DNA of 25,769 nt from Alphaproteobacteria bacterium (lineage in GTDB: Bacteria > Pseudomonadota > Alphaproteobacteria > Puniceispirillales > Puniceispirillaceae). The notes beneath the pieces are model-generated. The model was not told the origin of the DNA, made no database searches, and was given only the letters and a program-made list of their open reading frames with translations. The stretch spans positions 1-25,769 of the forward strand of contig WTHY01000120.1 of assembly GCA_011522945.1 (NCBI GenBank). Direction: 5' to 3'. This document shows, piece by piece, positions 15,007 to 23,459 of the stretch. The position numbers and the translations under genes are program-made. Numbering within the stretch: position 1 is the stretch's first letter; every line of letters starts with the position of its first letter.

Positions 15007-15657
15007 TTACCTTTCAATCTCTTCCAAATTAGACCGCAAGCGGTTCAGAGCAAGTCGTATCCGAGATTTAACTGTACCAAGCGGTAATCCGCTCTCCTCA
15101 GCAATCTCTCGATGTGATTTCTCCTCGTAATACGCAGAAAGAATCATTTTGGCTTGTTCTTGCGGTAATTTTTTTAACGCGCTTTGAACTTTATCTTCTT
15201 CCTGACGCCGCTGCAGTACGATATCACCTGGCTCATCAGCATCTTGACTGAAGGCTGGGTCGGTGAAATCTGGCAGAGGTCTGTTATCACGGCGAATGCG
15301 ATCGATACGCTTGTTGCGGGCGATTGTGAAAATCCAGGTGCTAGCACCTGCCTGACGCGGATCATATGTCTCTGCTCTACGCCACACCATGACCATAGCT
15401 TCCTGTGCTATTTCCTCTGCCACACCGATATCGGTGCCTAGACGCAGAAGAAATGACTTTAATCTTGGAGCGAAATGTTCATAGAGTAAGGCAAAAGCCT
15501 GCTTATCGCGTTGGCTACCAACACGTGTAAGCAGAACGTCCCAGGATGGCACAGTGCCATCTGGTATGTGAGAAGAGCCGGATCCCATACCATGATGTAA
15601 CGCCGAATTCGGTTGGCTTACAAGGTCTATTTCAGAAAACTGATGAATATCGTCCAT
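15007..15657 (-). CDS. rpoE: ECF RNA polymerase sigma factor, RpoE/ChrR-linked group (ECF11-like)
   Basis: An extracytoplasmic-function sigma factor of 216 residues. Region sigma-2 spans about 53-123 (FALLYEHFAPRLKSFLLRLG, then AEEIAQEAMVMVW, then FTIARNKRIDRIRR). Region sigma-4 spans about 155-212, including the helix-turn-helix around HREIAEESGLPLGTVKSRIRLAL. The N-terminus is about 35 residues longer than the conserved core and low in complexity, so a later start such as M24 is possible; neither candidate has a good ribosome site. It is transcribed together with the ChrR-like anti-sigma gene. In Rhodobacter the homologous sigma directs repair and protection genes under singlet oxygen, for example photolyase and fatty-acid-modifying genes, none of which is in this window. 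It is divergent from an IalB-like gene. Confidence 0.93.
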   Translation of the reverse strand: MDDIHQFSEIDLVSQPNSALHHGMGSGSSHIPDGTVPSWDVLLTRVGSQRDKQAFALLYEHFAPRLKSFLLRLGTDIGVAEEIAQEAMVMVWRRAETYDPRQAGASTWIFTIARNKRIDRIRRDNRPLPDFTDPAFSQDADEPGDIVLQRRQEEDKVQSALKKLPQEQAKMILSAYYEEKSHREIAEESGLPLGTVKSRIRLALNRLRSNLEEIER

Positions 15658-15844
15658 AATTTTACGATTTACCGTTCATAATCCAAAACTTCGTCACATA
15701 TTTTCACAAATTTGGCAGACAAGACGATTTTTTTCATCTAAGAGGCCGCACAGACTTGCTCTTCTGAGTAGTATTTGCGATTTTAGTCGCGTTAGGGCAG
15801 AGCTCTTTTCATCATTCGGCAAATTAACCTGAATTGAGGTTTAA

Positions 15845-16357
15845 ATGATTCTCCGCATTTTCACCCTTGCTGCTGTTGCAGCATCTCTATTTTCATCTCT
15901 TCCTGCGCAAGCGCAGCTAGTGCAGCTGGATACTTATAAGGATTGGACTGTGTATAGGCAGGATGGCCAATCTGGGCGAATCTGCTTTATCTCAAGCACA
16001 CCGAAAAAACTGCTTGGTGAGTATAATCGGGATAATCGCGGTGAAACGCGTGTGTTTGTCACACATGGTCCAGGTAAAGCTGAGAGAGACGTGGTGTCTG
16101 TGAAGGCAGGCTATGTGTATAAACGCCAGAGTGAGGTTGAGTTTAGCGTTGATGGTAATAAAACAATCTTATTTACGTTAGAAGGTCGCGCCTGGGCAGC
16201 TGGGCCTGATGATGATCAGAAGCTTATTACACGCATGAAGCGCGGTAATAAGTTGGTTGTGACCGGTGTTTCAAGTCGTGGTAATAAAACGATAGATGAA
16301 TATTCGCTATCTGGCTTTACAAAGGCAAAGAGCCAGATGGACAAAATTTGCCCGTAA
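15845..16357 (+). CDS. IalB-family periplasmic protein
   Basis: An exported protein of 170 residues resembling the invasion-associated locus B (IalB) family, widespread in Alphaproteobacteria including free-living ones. A clear signal peptide covers 1-23 (charged MILR, hydrophobic core, cleavage after AQA). The mature part has the family's opening (YKDWTVY, then GRICFISSTPKK), a strand-rich middle, and two cysteines (one in RICFIS, one three residues from the end in KICP) likely to form a disulfide. The function is unknown outside Bartonella, where IalB is linked to red-cell entry; nothing here suggests a pathogen. The start is supported by GAGG 5 bases upstream. It is divergent from rpoE across 187 bases. 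Confidence 0.85.
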   Translation: MILRIFTLAAVAASLFSSLPAQAQLVQLDTYKDWTVYRQDGQSGRICFISSTPKKLLGEYNRDNRGETRVFVTHGPGKAERDVVSVKAGYVYKRQSEVEFSVDGNKTILFTLEGRAWAAGPDDDQKLITRMKRGNKLVVTGVSSRGNKTIDEYSLSGFTKAKSQMDKICP

Positions 16358-16418
16358 CCTCAAAGACTCGGCAGGCGAAACCTGTCCTGATTTGAAATTA
16401 TGGCCAAAAAAATGCTGG

Positions 16419-16498
16419 CTAGAAACATCATGGGTAGAAACATTATGGCCCAGAAATTAAGCCTGGGTGAATAAGCCCGAGATATCATGGCTTAGACG
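16419..16498. repeat. Decayed 16-bp tandem repeat array, about five units
   Basis: CTAGAAACATCATGGG (16419), TAGAAACATTATGGCC (16435), CAGAAATTAAGCCTGG (16451), GTGAATAAGCCCGAGA (16467) and TATCATGGCTTAGACG (16483) are laid end to end at 16-base spacing. Only the first three clearly resemble each other; a related segment, TTGAAATTATGGCCAA, occurs at 16392. It lies between the IalB-like gene and rlmN. Confidence 0.6.
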
Positions 16499-16643
16499 TT
16501 ACGCTTAGCAATTGCAGGCTGATATGGTGTAGCTGATAATTTTGCGAAGCCCAGCTACTGTTAGGGCTGGCCGTTTAGGATGTAATTTTGGCGTTATATG
16601 AACGACATATGTTCAGCGCGCAGCAATGGAAACAGGTGATATA

Positions 16644-17801
16644 ATGGCCACGAATATGGAGACTGGTGAAGCACAGCAGCGTCGCAGCCTGTTAGGGCTT
16701 GACCGCGCAGCACTTGATTCGGCTTTAGCAGAGCTCGGTTTACCGAAATTTCGTGGCAGCCAGCTCTGGCGGTGGGTTTGGCGCCATGGCATCACAGATT
16801 TTTCAGATATGACAGATTTAGGTAAGGATGCGCGCAGCTTGCTTGCCACGCAATTTCACGTTGATAGACCAGCTGTGTCTCGCCGTCAGAATTCTATAGA
16901 TGGCACAATTAAATGGCTTATCAGATTAGAGGATAATCAAGAGGCAGAGATGGTGTATATCCCAGATGAGGATAGAGGCACCTTATGTATTTCAAGCCAG
17001 ATTGGGTGTACATTAACCTGTTCATTTTGCCACACAGGCACACAAAGGCTGGTCCGAAACCTCACGATTGCCGAAATAACAGGCCAGATTTTATTGGCTA
17101 TGGATGAGCTTGGTGATTGGCCAGCTGGAAAAATTGATAGACGTCTGACAAATATCGTGCTGATGGGCATGGGTGAGCCTCTCTATAATTATGATAATGT
17201 TAGAGATGCGATGAAAATCATTATGTCCGGGGAAGGTATTGGCCTGTCGAAACGGCGGATTACACTCTCAACATCAGGCATTGTGCCGGAAATTGAGAAA
17301 ACAGGGGCTGATTTGGGCGTAAATCTGGCAATTAGTCTGCATGCTGTACATGATGCGCTTCGTGATGAATTAGTGCCTATTAACCGGAAATATAATCTGG
17401 AAAGCTTAATTCAGGCGGTGCGGGATTACCCGATATTGTCAAATGCACGGCGTGTAACTTGGGAATATGTCATGATTAAGGGTGTCAATGATAGTGAGGC
17501 AGATGCGCGTGCTCTGGTGAAGCTCATCTCTGGCATTCCCTCAAAAATTAATCTGATTCCCTTTAATCCATGGCCAGGTACAGATTACGTTTGCTCTGAT
17601 GATGCACAAATTGACAAATTTGCTAAAATTGTTATGCGGGCTGGCTATGCCTCGCCTGTGCGCACGCCGCGCGGGCGGGACATTTTGGCTGCGTGCGGGC
17701 AGCTCAAATCTGACTCAGTTCGCCTCAGAGCAAGTCAGCAGGCAGCATTGGATGCAAAAGCAGCAGCTGCTGAAACTGCAGACGCACATCTTTCCACCTA
17801 A
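16644..17801 (+). CDS. rlmN: 23S rRNA (adenine-2503-C2)-methyltransferase (dual 23S/tRNA)
   Basis: A radical-SAM enzyme that methylates C2 of A2503 in 23S rRNA and of A37 in some tRNAs, 385 residues from the preferred start. The iron-sulfur cluster cysteines C122, C126 and C129 (CTLTCSFC) are present. So are the methylene-carrying Cys seven residues before the first of them (C115, in LCISS) and the C-terminal catalytic Cys (in GRDILAACGQL). The SAM-binding GMGEPLYNYDNV segment and the STSG segment (TLSTSGIVPEI) are intact. Start 16644 is preferred to 16626 because AGGTG lies about 7 bases before it and nothing suitable lies before the earlier ATG. The tail beyond the catalytic core is alanine-rich and variable. 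Confidence 0.96.
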   Translation: MATNMETGEAQQRRSLLGLDRAALDSALAELGLPKFRGSQLWRWVWRHGITDFSDMTDLGKDARSLLATQFHVDRPAVSRRQNSIDGTIKWLIRLEDNQEAEMVYIPDEDRGTLCISSQIGCTLTCSFCHTGTQRLVRNLTIAEITGQILLAMDELGDWPAGKIDRRLTNIVLMGMGEPLYNYDNVRDAMKIIMSGEGIGLSKRRITLSTSGIVPEIEKTGADLGVNLAISLHAVHDALRDELVPINRKYNLESLIQAVRDYPILSNARRVTWEYVMIKGVNDSEADARALVKLISGIPSKINLIPFNPWPGTDYVCSDDAQIDKFAKIVMRAGYASPVRTPRGRDILAACGQLKSDSVRLRASQQAALDAKAAAAETADAHLST

Positions 17802-17930
17802 TGGTAGATTTGGGGCTCAAGGCTGAAATTCTTTGGTGCCTGTGTCTTGAAAGAAATCCCTACAGCGCATACATTTGGGGGTAGAATGGTCCGTATTTTT
17901 GCTTTCTAGCGCTTTATTAGGAGTTACCAC

Positions 17931-18650
17931 ATGGATGATAATCGCTATATGAATACCGCGCAGGCGCAAGCCAGCCAAATTGATGTTGGTCTGCGCAGCT
18001 ACATGCTAGGCGTCTATAATCATATGACTACAGCTTTAGCGCTTACAGGCTTTTTTGCCTATGGTCTTAAGCTTGCAGCCTTAAATATTCCAGGCGTTGC
18101 ACAACTTTTCTTTGGGTCACCACTGCAGTTTGTCGTGATGTTCGCACCATTTGCCATGGTGATGTATCTTAGCTTCCGTATCCAAGCGATGCCAGCAGCA
18201 CGGGCACGCACAATGTTTTATGTGTATGCAGCACTGATGGGACTGTCTTTGTCGTCAATCCTGTTCGTGTATACAGGCACATCAGTCGCACGTGCCTTTT
18301 TCATCACAGCTGGTGCCTTTGGTGGTCTGTCTATCTATGGCTATACAACTAAACGGGATTTATCACCAATTGGTGCGTTTCTGGTTGTGGGTCTGATTGG
18401 ACTAGTGCTGGCTATGCTCGTGAATATGTTCATCGGCTCTGCTCAGTTTGAATTTGCAATCTCAATTGTCGGCGTGCTGATTTTTGCTGGTCTGACTGCA
18501 TGGGATACGCAAAAGATCAAATCCATGTATGTCGCAGGCGACAACAATGAAGTGGCAACCAAAAAGTCAATTTATGGTGCCCTGACACTATATCTTGATT
18601 TCATCAATATGTTCTTGATGCTGCTGCGTTTGTTTGGCAATCGCGAATAA
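17931..18650 (+). CDS. Bax inhibitor-1/YccA family membrane protein
   Basis: An inner-membrane protein of 239 residues with seven predicted hydrophobic segments starting at about residue 30. It ends in the family signature of an acidic/aspartate-bearing last helix (AWDTQKIKSMY, then LYLDFINMFLMLLRLFG). Bacterial members (YccA, YbhL, BsYetJ) are implicated in calcium leak or in modulating FtsH proteolysis; which applies here is unknown. The start is well supported by AGGAG 8 bases upstream. It appears monocistronic: a hairpin (CATCGCA/TGCGATG, 18673-18692) follows, but without a T-run. Confidence 0.93.
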   Translation: MDDNRYMNTAQAQASQIDVGLRSYMLGVYNHMTTALALTGFFAYGLKLAALNIPGVAQLFFGSPLQFVVMFAPFAMVMYLSFRIQAMPAARARTMFYVYAALMGLSLSSILFVYTGTSVARAFFITAGAFGGLSIYGYTTKRDLSPIGAFLVVGLIGLVLAMLVNMFIGSAQFEFAISIVGVLIFAGLTAWDTQKIKSMYVAGDNNEVATKKSIYGALTLYLDFINMFLMLLRLFGNRE

Positions 18651-18758
18651 TAGTCGATTATGATAAAACGGTCATCGCACCCCCATGCGATGTACGTATA
18701 ATAACAAAGCATGGCGTCCAATAGTCTAATTGGGCGCCCGTCTATGGGGGCAACCATA

Positions 18759-19763
18759 ATGTTAAATGCCTATTTACAGCATGCGGTGGCAAACAATATC
18801 TGCAGCGCATCTGTGGTGAGCGCAATCACCGCACTGTCTGATGCGGCACAGCATATTGCCGGTCTTGCGGCACGCACAGGTCTCGCCAATAGCGATTTTG
18901 GGGCATTGGCAGGCAGCAGCAATTCTGACGGTGATGACCAAAAAGCACTGGATGTACTGGCAGATACGGATATTACAGCGCGCCTAAAGCAAGCTGGTGC
19001 AGCTATCTATCTGTCTGAGGAACAAGATACCCCTATTTTGCTCAATCCTGATGGTGATATTCTGGTGGCCGCTGATCCGTTGGATGGCTCATCAAATATT
19101 GATACAAACCTGACCATTGGAACAATTTTTTCTATCTATCCAGCGCCTGAGATAGGTGTAGATGCTGCATCTGTGGATGAGGGGGCCTGCCTTATCTCTG
19201 GTCGCGAGCAGCTAGCCGCAGGGTTTTTTGTCTATGGACCGCAGACAGGCTTGCTACTGACGCTTGGTGATGGGGTGGCCTTTTTTGTGCTAGATGCAGA
19301 TGGTGTATTTCAGAAAACTGACTGGGTGCCGGACATCCCAGCGGCCTATCCTGAATTTGCCATGAACATGTCTAATAAAATATTTTGGCCAGAGGCTGTA
19401 TCTGCCTATATTGCTGGCCTGCAGGCTGGTAAATTAGGCCCTGCTGGAAAGCAGTATAATATGAAATGGTGTGCCTCTCTTGTCGCTGATGCGTTTCGCA
19501 TTTTTCGACGTGGCGGCATATTTTTATACCCTCAGGATAGCCGGCCAAATTATGAGGAAGGTAGATTGCGGCTGATTTATGAGGCACATCCCATTGCCTT
19601 TTTAGTAGAACAGGCAGGCGGCAGAGCCACTGACGGTACGACCCCGATTATGGATAAAATCGCTGATAGTCTTCATGCTCGGACGCCCTTTATTTTTGGC
19701 TCTGCAGATGAAGTCACCCTCTATGAGAGCGTATATCAAACAGGACAATTTCCAACAGATTAA
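18759..19763 (+). CDS. fbp: Fructose-1,6-bisphosphatase class I
   Basis: It removes the 1-phosphate from fructose 1,6-bisphosphate in gluconeogenesis (or a Calvin-type cycle); cytoplasmic, 334 residues from the preferred start. The metal/substrate signature ADPLDGSSNID is intact, as are the E in LSEEQD, the NYEEGRLRLIYEAHP region and QAGGRATDG near the C-terminus. The start at 18759 is chosen because GGGGG lies about 8 bases upstream; in-frame ATGs at 18711 and 18744 have no ribosome site or overlap this one. fba begins 26 bases after the stop, so the two form an operon of consecutive enzymes. No RuBisCO or phosphoribulokinase gene is visible, so gluconeogenesis is the default reading. Confidence 0.95.
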   Translation: MLNAYLQHAVANNICSASVVSAITALSDAAQHIAGLAARTGLANSDFGALAGSSNSDGDDQKALDVLADTDITARLKQAGAAIYLSEEQDTPILLNPDGDILVAADPLDGSSNIDTNLTIGTIFSIYPAPEIGVDAASVDEGACLISGREQLAAGFFVYGPQTGLLLTLGDGVAFFVLDADGVFQKTDWVPDIPAAYPEFAMNMSNKIFWPEAVSAYIAGLQAGKLGPAGKQYNMKWCASLVADAFRIFRRGGIFLYPQDSRPNYEEGRLRLIYEAHPIAFLVEQAGGRATDGTTPIMDKIADSLHARTPFIFGSADEVTLYESVYQTGQFPTD

Positions 19764-19789
19764 GTCCTTTTCACATAGGAGATAGCATC

Positions 19790-20851
19790 ATGCTGATCAC
19801 ACTTCGTCAGCTTCTGGACCATGCAGCAGAACATGATTATGGCATTCCTGCATTTAACGTGAATAATATGGAGCAGGGTCTGGCTATCCTGAAGGCGGCA
19901 AAACGTACCGGCGCACCTGTGATTCTGCAGGCGTCTCGCGGTGCGCGCTCTTATGCAGGTGATTTTTTACTGCAATATTTGATTAAAGGACTGGTTGCCA
20001 GCTACCCGACAATTCCAATCTGTATGCATCAAGATCATGGTAATTCACAAGGTACCTGTATGACGGCGATTCAATATGGCTTTACCTCAGTCATGATGGA
20101 TGGATCATTGGAAGCTGATGGCCGCACTCCGGCAAGTTTTGCGTATAATGTTAACATTACCCAGCAAGTGACAGACATGGCCCATTTCGGCGGCGTATCC
20201 GTGGAAGGTGAGCTTGGTGTCTTAGGATCTCTGGAAACAGGCATGGGTGATAAAGAAGATGGGCATGGCGCAGATGGTATTCTCTCAGAAGATCAGCTTT
20301 TGACAGATCCTGAGCAGGCTGTTGAGTTTGTAAAGGCAACAGAAGTAGATGCTCTGGCGATTGCTATGGGCACCAGCCATGGGGCCTATAAATTCAGCCG
20401 CAAGCCTGATGGCGATATTCTGGCAATGCATGTGATTGAGGAAATTCACAAACGCCTGCCAGACACACATCTTGTGATGCATGGTTCGTCATCAGTCCCA
20501 CAGGAATTACAGGAAATTTTCAACGAGTTTGGTGGTGAGATGCCGCAGACATTTGGGGTGCCTGTTGAAGAGATAGAGCGCGGCATCAAACATGGCGTGC
20601 GTAAGGTGAATATTGACACAGATTGCCGCTTGGCTATGGCAGGGGCGATTCGCAAGGTTGCTACACTGAATAAGGGTGAATTTGATATTCGGAAATTCCT
20701 GAAACCTGCGACAGATGCTATGGAAGATCTTTGTGTTGATAGATTTGAGCGGTTTGGTGCAGCTGGCAAGGCAGATAGTATCAAACCAATTACCCTGTCA
20801 GAAATGTCCAAACGCTATCAGGACGGTGCGCTAAAACCAAAAATACAGTAA
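19790..20851 (+). CDS. fba: Fructose-bisphosphate aldolase class II (Calvin-type subfamily)
   Basis: A zinc aldolase that interconverts fructose 1,6-bisphosphate with dihydroxyacetone phosphate and glyceraldehyde 3-phosphate, 353 residues. The catalytic and metal residues appear in order: HQDH at 83-86, the VEGELG segment, H in GTSHGAYKF, H in VMHGSSS, and the phosphate-binding NIDTD. The form with a long insertion (GDKEDGHGADG) and this C-terminal end (FGAAGKADSIKP) is the subtype often called CbbA/Calvin, found in many Alphaproteobacteria whether or not they fix carbon. GGAG lies about 8 bases before the ATG. It is the second gene of the fbp-fba operon; no clear terminator was found in the 103 bases before the next gene. 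Confidence 0.96.
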   Translation: MLITLRQLLDHAAEHDYGIPAFNVNNMEQGLAILKAAKRTGAPVILQASRGARSYAGDFLLQYLIKGLVASYPTIPICMHQDHGNSQGTCMTAIQYGFTSVMMDGSLEADGRTPASFAYNVNITQQVTDMAHFGGVSVEGELGVLGSLETGMGDKEDGHGADGILSEDQLLTDPEQAVEFVKATEVDALAIAMGTSHGAYKFSRKPDGDILAMHVIEEIHKRLPDTHLVMHGSSSVPQELQEIFNEFGGEMPQTFGVPVEEIERGIKHGVRKVNIDTDCRLAMAGAIRKVATLNKGEFDIRKFLKPATDAMEDLCVDRFERFGAAGKADSIKPITLSEMSKRYQDGALKPKIQ

Positions 20852-20954
20852 CAGGAATATCTGCCAGTCGCGGACTCTTCATAGGTAAGCTAGAGCAGCT
20901 CTCTGCACAGTTTTGCTGTATCCTCCTGCCAGATGGTAGGGTAGGATTATTGTC

Positions 20955-21284
20955 ATGACAGATAGTGATGTGTGGAAGACAAGATTACTAGCATTGCGCG
21001 CTGAAACCTTGCAGTCATTGCATATCGCAAAAGATGCATCCGCCCCGGTTGCGCTTGATCAGACATTAGTTGGCAGGCTGTCTCGCATGGATGCTCTGCA
21101 GCAGCAGGAAATGGCACTCGCGACCAAGCGTCGACGGCAGGCGCTCATCCAGCAAATTGACCAGGCGCTCGTCAGGCTAGATGCAGGTGATTTTGGCTTT
21201 TGTATTAAATGTGATGAAGCTATAGCTGAAGCACGCCTGGTGTTTAATCCGGTTGTCCTGACCTGCGTATCTTGCGCTGACTAG
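20955..21284 (+). CDS. Short DksA/TraR-type C4 zinc-finger protein
   Basis: A 109-residue protein with a helical N-terminus (a possible coiled-coil hairpin, about 5-75) and a C-terminal four-cysteine zinc finger: C83 and C86 (CIKC) and C104 and C107 (CVSC). The link GDFGFCIKCDEAIAEARL is the family's usual entry to the finger. Full-length DksA (about 150 residues) binds the RNA polymerase secondary channel; this shorter class resembles TraR/YbiI and may act on polymerase too, but I do not see DksA's paired-aspartate (DxxDxA) coiled-coil tip. AGGA lies 8 bases before the ATG. Apparently a single gene. Confidence 0.9.
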   Translation: MTDSDVWKTRLLALRAETLQSLHIAKDASAPVALDQTLVGRLSRMDALQQQEMALATKRRRQALIQQIDQALVRLDAGDFGFCIKCDEAIAEARLVFNPVVLTCVSCAD

Positions 21285-21480
21285 CTGGATCATCACTGTT
21301 TCGGCCCAATATTGTATATTGAGATATGTAAATCATAATAGTTCTGCCTATTTAGATCTTTGAAATTCAGGCACACACCTCGCTGTAGCGCCGTAGTCTA
21401 TTTCAGGCCTTCTCAATCTCGGCGCACATTTTACTTATGTCTGCGAGCCGCTTGCGATCTCGGAAAGCTAGGCTTGCGGC

Positions 21481-21516
21481 AGGCAGATGTCTGTTTAAAG
21501 ACAGCGAAATCTGCCT
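21481..21516. other. Nested inverted repeat in the region between convergent genes
   Basis: AGGCAGAT (21481-21488) pairs with ATCTGCCT (21509-21516), and inside it GTCT pairs with AGAC (21489-21502). No T-run follows on either strand, so it is not a standard terminator, although it sits between convergent genes. It also lies inside an open frame continuing past the SDR epimerase stop, described under findings. Confidence 0.4.
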
Positions 21517-21570
21517 TATCATAATGGGTCGGTGAATAATCGCTTTGTATTCTGCCTCAAGCTGCAGGCG

Positions 21571-22452
21571 CTATTTTATCTCTGCCTTTTGATCTGCTTT
21601 TAACACAGCTTCGAGCCCTTTGCGGTAATTTGGATATTTGAGCCTATATCCCAATTCAGACTCCAAGCGTACTGAGCGTAATTTTCGGCGTGATTTATAG
21701 AAGCTACGTGCCATTGGTGTTAAATCTGCCTCTTCATAAGGGATGGTTGGCGGTGGTGCCATGCCCAGTAAATCAGCGGCATAGCGCACAACATCACCTT
21801 GTTTTGCTGGCTCCTTATCTGTCAAATTGACGATGCGGCATGGCTCGGGTGTTGCCATGGCTGCCAAGATTCCACCAGCAATATCATCTAGATGAATGCG
21901 GTTAAATAGATGGTCTGATTTATCAATGATTCTGGCACGATTTTCACGAAGTGCTGTAAAGGCACTACGGCCAGGCCCGTAAATTCCAGCTACGCGAAAT
22001 ATTTCTGCATTAGTGCTATTTTGCCAGTCTAATTCTGTGGCAACGCGCACACGTCCACGCTCTGTCGCAGGCGCCGGAGGTGTATTTTCATCTACCCAAT
22101 CATCTATTTCATCAGCATAAACTGATGTGGCGGAAATATAACCTGACCAGACAGATTTTTGCTTTGACCAGATGCGTAACAAGTCACGATGATAGCGCAG
22201 AACAGGATCCTGTTTATCTTGGGGCGCAATCGTCGATAAGATTACGTTACATTTTTGTAGATGTGAGTCTAGGCCATCTATAGCGCCGTTGCTCCCAAAG
22301 GGGAGTAGTGTCCATTGGGCTTCCCCAGCTCGTTTATGTGCTGAAGGGTCTCTCGTCGTGCCGGTAATGTGCCAGCCTTCTGCAGCAAGCCTGTCCGCCA
22401 GCGCTGTTCCAACATAGCCCAAACCAAAAATGAAAATATGTTTCTGTGTCAC
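21571..22452 (-). CDS. SDR-family NAD(P)-dependent epimerase/dehydratase-like protein (YeeZ-like)
   Basis: An extended short-chain dehydrogenase/reductase-type protein, 293 residues from the preferred start. The Rossmann glycine motif is FGLGYVGTALA near the N-terminus, followed by TTRD at the end of the second strand. The usual YxxxK catalytic pair is not obvious (a SATSVYAD segment provides Ser and Tyr), and FRVAGIYGPGR is the typical substrate-domain entry. This resembles YeeZ/NAD-dependent epimerases of unknown substrate. The reading frame can be opened to ATGs at 22497 and 22488 inside the preceding peptidase gene; GTG 22452 is preferred because it leaves a 16-base gap with GAGAAAG and begins directly before the first Rossmann strand. 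It shares a transcript with the M23 peptidase gene upstream. Confidence 0.85.
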   Translation of the reverse strand: MTQKHIFIFGLGYVGTALADRLAAEGWHITGTTRDPSAHKRAGEAQWTLLPFGSNGAIDGLDSHLQKCNVILSTIAPQDKQDPVLRYHRDLLRIWSKQKSVWSGYISATSVYADEIDDWVDENTPPAPATERGRVRVATELDWQNSTNAEIFRVAGIYGPGRSAFTALRENRARIIDKSDHLFNRIHLDDIAGGILAAMATPEPCRIVNLTDKEPAKQGDVVRYAADLLGMAPPPTIPYEEADLTPMARSFYKSRRKLRSVRLESELGYRLKYPNYRKGLEAVLKADQKAEIK

Positions 22453-22468
22453 GATGATAAGACTTTCT

Positions 22469-23389
22469 CTATTCAGCTTTTTGTAGCTCATCTGCATTCA
22501 GGACTTGTGCAACAATCTTTGGATCAAGCCGTTTTGTCCCAAGATTCACACGCCAATCAAGATGTGCGCCTGTTGACCTGCCAGTTGAGCCAACCACGCC
22601 TATCACAGCATCTTTGAGCACGGTGTCGCCTGCCTGTACTGATACACCATCTAGGTGAGAATAGGTCGAGCTTAGCCCTAGACCATGGTCGATTATGACT
22701 GTCCAGCCTGTGTAATACAGATCCATTGCCATTGTGACGATACCAGGTGCGCTGACTATAACGTTAGTCCCTTTTGGAGCTGCAATATCAATTCCGTAAT
22801 GTGGTTGTCTTGGTGTTCCATTCAAAATGCGCTGTGAGCCATAAACGCCTGTTACAGGGCCGCTCACAGGCCAGCGAAACCCCGTCTCAAAGAGTTGTGT
22901 GCTCCTAAGTGTTGGTTGTCTTGCCTTTTGAACAGCATCTCTATCAGAGGTGATGCGGGCGAGGGTCTTGGCAGGGGGCGTTACATATTTTTGTGCCAGC
23001 CCATCAATGCGCTGAATATCCCAGTCTCGAGCCTCAGGCGTAATTATATGGGCTTGTGTGCTACCGTCATCACTTTGGATTTGAAGTAATTGTGCCTGAC
23101 TATCATCTCTGTGAAATCCTATTAGAAACCGTCCTGCACCATCTGTTTCTAGCTGTTCACCATCTAGCGTGACATGACTGGTCATAGGCGCAGTGCCGAT
23201 AAGAAGCCCGCCTTGAACCGCTTGGCCTGTTAAGGGCAAGTCAGCTTTTGCAGCTGTTACTGTCCACATAGTTAGCGTTGGGAGAACTGCTAATATTCGC
23301 ATCACAATTGCTGCTAGGTTTCGCCCTTGCGTAACATAAGGGTTGTTTCTGCGAAATTTCCTATGAAACAGCTCTGTCCGGCTTGACAT
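22469..23389 (-). CDS. M23 family metallopeptidase (LytM-type peptidoglycan hydrolase or regulator)
   Basis: A periplasmic or membrane-anchored protein of 306 residues. A hydrophobic segment at about 26-48 acts as signal or anchor after an unusually long basic N-region; a shorter start at M30 would give a more classical signal peptide. The M23 domain spans about 170-290: H197 and D201 in HYGID, H245 in YSHLDG, and the final motif H276-L-D278-W. In LytM the last zinc ligand is the second His of HxH; here that position is Asp. This HLDW form recurs in alphaproteobacterial M23 proteins as I recall, so the protein may still be active with an altered site or may be a non-catalytic regulator. AAAGGA precedes the ATG. 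It is divergent from trxB. Confidence 0.92.
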   Translation of the reverse strand: MSSRTELFHRKFRRNNPYVTQGRNLAAIVMRILAVLPTLTMWTVTAAKADLPLTGQAVQGGLLIGTAPMTSHVTLDGEQLETDGAGRFLIGFHRDDSQAQLLQIQSDDGSTQAHIITPEARDWDIQRIDGLAQKYVTPPAKTLARITSDRDAVQKARQPTLRSTQLFETGFRWPVSGPVTGVYGSQRILNGTPRQPHYGIDIAAPKGTNVIVSAPGIVTMAMDLYYTGWTVIIDHGLGLSSTYSHLDGVSVQAGDTVLKDAVIGVVGSTGRSTGAHLDWRVNLGTKRLDPKIVAQVLNADELQKAE

Positions 23390-23459
23390 TTAGCTCTGTC
23401 CTTTCCACAACAAATAAGGATAATCATACGCGTATTTATAGTAAAAAGGCAGACCGAAA

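Noticed and set aside
15658..15760. RpoE-dependent promoter in front of rpoE
   Set aside because: A loose TGACGA-N19-TAAAT arrangement exists on the minus strand, but it departs too far from the TGATCC-type -35 element to call.
18673..18692. Hairpin CATCGCA/TGCGATG after the Bax-inhibitor family gene as a terminator
   Set aside because: The stem is only 7 bp and no T-run follows. It may be a weak structure but is not a canonical terminator.
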